In this document: positions 15,564 through 16,658 of the stretch, piece after piece
Numbering within the stretch: the first letter of the stretch is position 1
Layout of the letters: each line of letters starts with the position of its first letter
DNA from: Methylotenera sp. UBA6020
GTDB taxonomy: Bacteria; Pseudomonadota; Gammaproteobacteria; Burkholderiales; Methylophilaceae
Direction: 5' to 3'
Assembly: GCA_002429455.1 (NCBI GenBank)
Contig: DIZU01000001.1
Location: 1,559-18,216 of the forward strand
Length of the DNA stretch: 16,658 nt
Notes under the pieces: generated by a model
Database searches by the model: none
What the model saw: the letters and a program-made list of their open reading frames with translations, nothing else
Told to the model about the DNA's origin: nothing
Made by a program: the position numbers and the translations under genes

Positions 15564-16067
15564 CTAAATAAATGCCGGGATGCCTAGATTGATTAAACCT
15601 AATATCTGCTGAAGTTGTGCACGCTTTTCTTCATCTAAAGCCTGCATACACTGTTTTAATCGCCGGTAATAATCGGGCATCACGACATCTAGCTTGGCTT
15701 GACCGACCGCTGTTAAGCTAATGATTACACTACGTCTATCGTCTTTAGCAAACACGCGTGCAACCAAGCCGCTTTGTTCCAGACCATCGATCAAACCAGT
15801 CATGGTGGCGCGCGTCACCCCAGCTTTGTCTGCCAATATTGATGGCGTAGAAGTTTGAGACGCTTCACGCATGAGCAGAATCAACACCCACCAGCGACCC
15901 TGCAGTAAGCCGTGCTTAGCCAAACAAGTATCCAGCGCAATCGACAAATCGGTGGCGACACGTAATAAATGAAGAAAGCTAGAAATTGCCGTCACATCCG
16001 CATCGGGATAGCGTTCGGCAAACTTTTCCAGCACTTCGGTGGTGGGGAGGTCTCTTAATTGCAACAT
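15564..16067 (-). CDS. MarR family transcriptional regulator
   Basis: 167 residues from the ATG at 16067. A frame-open GTG at 16115 would add 16 residues, but the -35 and -10 boxes lie inside that extension. The ATG at 16067 has GAGG six bases upstream and is therefore chosen. The MarR winged helix is visible: dimerisation helices (about 24-55), LLQGRWWVLILLMREA (54-69), the recognition helix-turn-helix TPSILADKAGVTRATMTGLI (74-93), DGLEQSGLVARVFAKDDRRS (94-113, with the DDRRS wing) and VIISLTAVGQAKLDVVMPDY. MarR proteins are usually repressors released by small phenolic or oxidising molecules. No pair of conserved redox cysteines is seen; one Cys lies near residue 48. It probably represses itself and the two genes downstream. 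Confidence 0.93.
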   Translation of the reverse strand: MLQLRDLPTTEVLEKFAERYPDADVTAISSFLHLLRVATDLSIALDTCLAKHGLLQGRWWVLILLMREASQTSTPSILADKAGVTRATMTGLIDGLEQSGLVARVFAKDDRRSVIISLTAVGQAKLDVVMPDYYRRLKQCMQALDEEKRAQLQQILGLINLGIPAFI

Positions 16068-16077
16068 AATTAGCCTC

Positions 16078-16105
16078 ATTATAATTAGCTGCCTAACTAC
16101 GTCAA
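16078..16105 (-). promoter_or_regulatory. marR promoter with embedded MarR/SlyA-like operator
   Basis: On the minus strand, TTGACG (16105-16100) and a perfect TATAAT (16083-16078) are 16 bases apart. The spacer contains TAGTTAGGCAGCTAATTA (16099-16082), an interrupted palindrome with six of nine positions paired. Its core TTAGGCAGCTAA differs from the published SlyA-type box TTAGCAAGCTAA at two central positions. A second copy of GCTAATTAT (16074-16066) lies in the leader and includes the first two bases of the start codon. A repressor bound here would block RNA polymerase, so autoregulation is expected (inference). Confidence 0.65.
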
Positions 16106-16133
16106 TAGTTTTCACGGAATTACCTGCAAGATA

Positions 16134-16161
16134 TTGGCTAAATTATTTATTGGTGTATATT
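16134..16161 (+). promoter_or_regulatory. Probable sigma70 promoter of the CBS-domain gene
   Basis: On the plus strand, TTGGCT (16134-16139) and TATATT (16156-16161) are 16 bases apart. The leader to the ATG at 16188 would be about 20 bases and includes the ribosome-binding site AGGAGA (16177-16182). The promoter is divergent from that of marR, with about 29 bases between the two -35 boxes. Confidence 0.5.
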
Positions 16162-16187
16162 TAAAGGCTGATTGCTAGGAGAAGATC

Positions 16188-16619
16188 ATGAAAACATTAC
16201 AACAAGTGTTAGATGGCAAAAAACATAAAGAAGTGATTTCAATTGCCCCACACCGGCCGGTATTTGATGCTTTAGTGGTACTAGCGGAATATGAAATAGG
16301 CGCTTTAGTGGTACTTGAAGGCGAAAAACTGGTGGGAATTTTTTCTGAGCGCGACTACGCACGTGAGGTTATCCTCAAGGGTAAATCTTCAAAAACCACA
16401 CAGATTAGTGAGGTTATGACGGCCCAAGTGTTGTCCGGAAAACCTGGCGACACGGTAGAGCAAGCCATGTCTATCATGTCTGAAAAGCGCATCCGTCATC
16501 TACCTGTAGTGGATAATGACAAAGTGGTTGGTATGTTATCAATGGGGGACTTAGTGAAAGAAACCATTGCTTACCAAAAAGACCTCATTAAGCAATTACA
16601 GAGTTATATCAATGGCTGA
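16188..16619 (+). CDS. Stand-alone two-CBS-domain protein
   Basis: 143 residues, the only plus-strand gene. It consists of two CBS repeats with almost nothing else. CBS1, about 15-65, contains APHRPVFDALVVLAEYEIGA and LVGIFSERDYAREV. CBS2, about 75-128, contains SEVMTAQVLSGKPGDTVEQA and RIRHLPVVDNDKVVGMLSMG, then DLVK. Paired CBS domains (a Bateman module) usually bind adenine nucleotides or AdoMet and respond to energy state. The SERD and SMGD turns are at the positions that bind ribose and phosphate in relatives. A helical tail (KDLIKQLQSYING) may aid dimerisation. Start: ATG with AGGAGA five bases upstream. The partner protein is unknown. It shares the intergenic region with marR but nothing else links them. 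The window ends 39 bases after its stop, with no terminator seen. Confidence 0.93.
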   Translation: MKTLQQVLDGKKHKEVISIAPHRPVFDALVVLAEYEIGALVVLEGEKLVGIFSERDYAREVILKGKSSKTTQISEVMTAQVLSGKPGDTVEQAMSIMSEKRIRHLPVVDNDKVVGMLSMGDLVKETIAYQKDLIKQLQSYING

Positions 16620-16658
16620 TCGCTTAAACCGGATAATCACTATTGAATTACAGTCTGT

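Overview
The window is a chromosomal housekeeping region that looks betaproteobacterial. Inference: the rpsP-rimM-trmD-rplS order, a ruv cluster running directly into ybgC-tol-pal, the queE-queC pair and moderate GC all fit a Methylophilaceae-like (Methylotenera or Methylophilus type) organism, but no rRNA or search result is available to prove it. Every gene except the last is on the minus strand, so transcription runs from high to low coordinates.

Layout from left to right: (1) 1-462, the 5' part of an ogt-type DNA repair methyltransferase, cut by the window edge, with its own promoter. (2) 535-3050, the trmD operon (rpsP, rimM, trmD, rplS) with a sigma70-type promoter before rpsP and a strong intrinsic terminator after rplS. 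It makes two ribosomal proteins, a 16S maturation factor and a tRNA methyltransferase. A large stem-loop lies between rpsP and rimM. (3) 3106-4461, queE-queC of the queuosine (7-deazaguanine) pathway. (4) 4484-14109, one long same-strand series: yebC, ruvC, ruvA, an AI-2E/PerM-type membrane protein, ruvB, ybgC, tolQ, tolR, tolA, tolB, pal, cpoB, ended by an intrinsic terminator. It combines Holliday-junction processing with the envelope-constriction Tol-Pal machine. ruvB carries a one-base insertion that splits its reading frame. A 136-bp imperfect palindrome with 15-bp perfect terminal inverted repeats lies between yebC and ruvC. (5) 14184-16105, a probable three-gene operon: a MarR-type regulator, a SnoaL/DUF4440-like small protein and an EamA (DMT) transporter, under a promoter whose spacer contains a MarR/SlyA-like palindrome. 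(6) 16134-16619, divergently transcribed on the plus strand, a stand-alone two-CBS-domain protein.

No tRNA, rRNA, CRISPR array, insertion-sequence transposase or prophage gene was seen. No stretch over 300 bases lacks a gene. The most notable points are the ruvB frameshift, the palindromic element at 13183-13318, the rpsP-rimM intercistronic structure, the charged or repetitive insertions in RimM, RpsP and RuvC, and the MarR-controlled operon. I found no wholly new multi-gene system; most of the window is conserved core genome.
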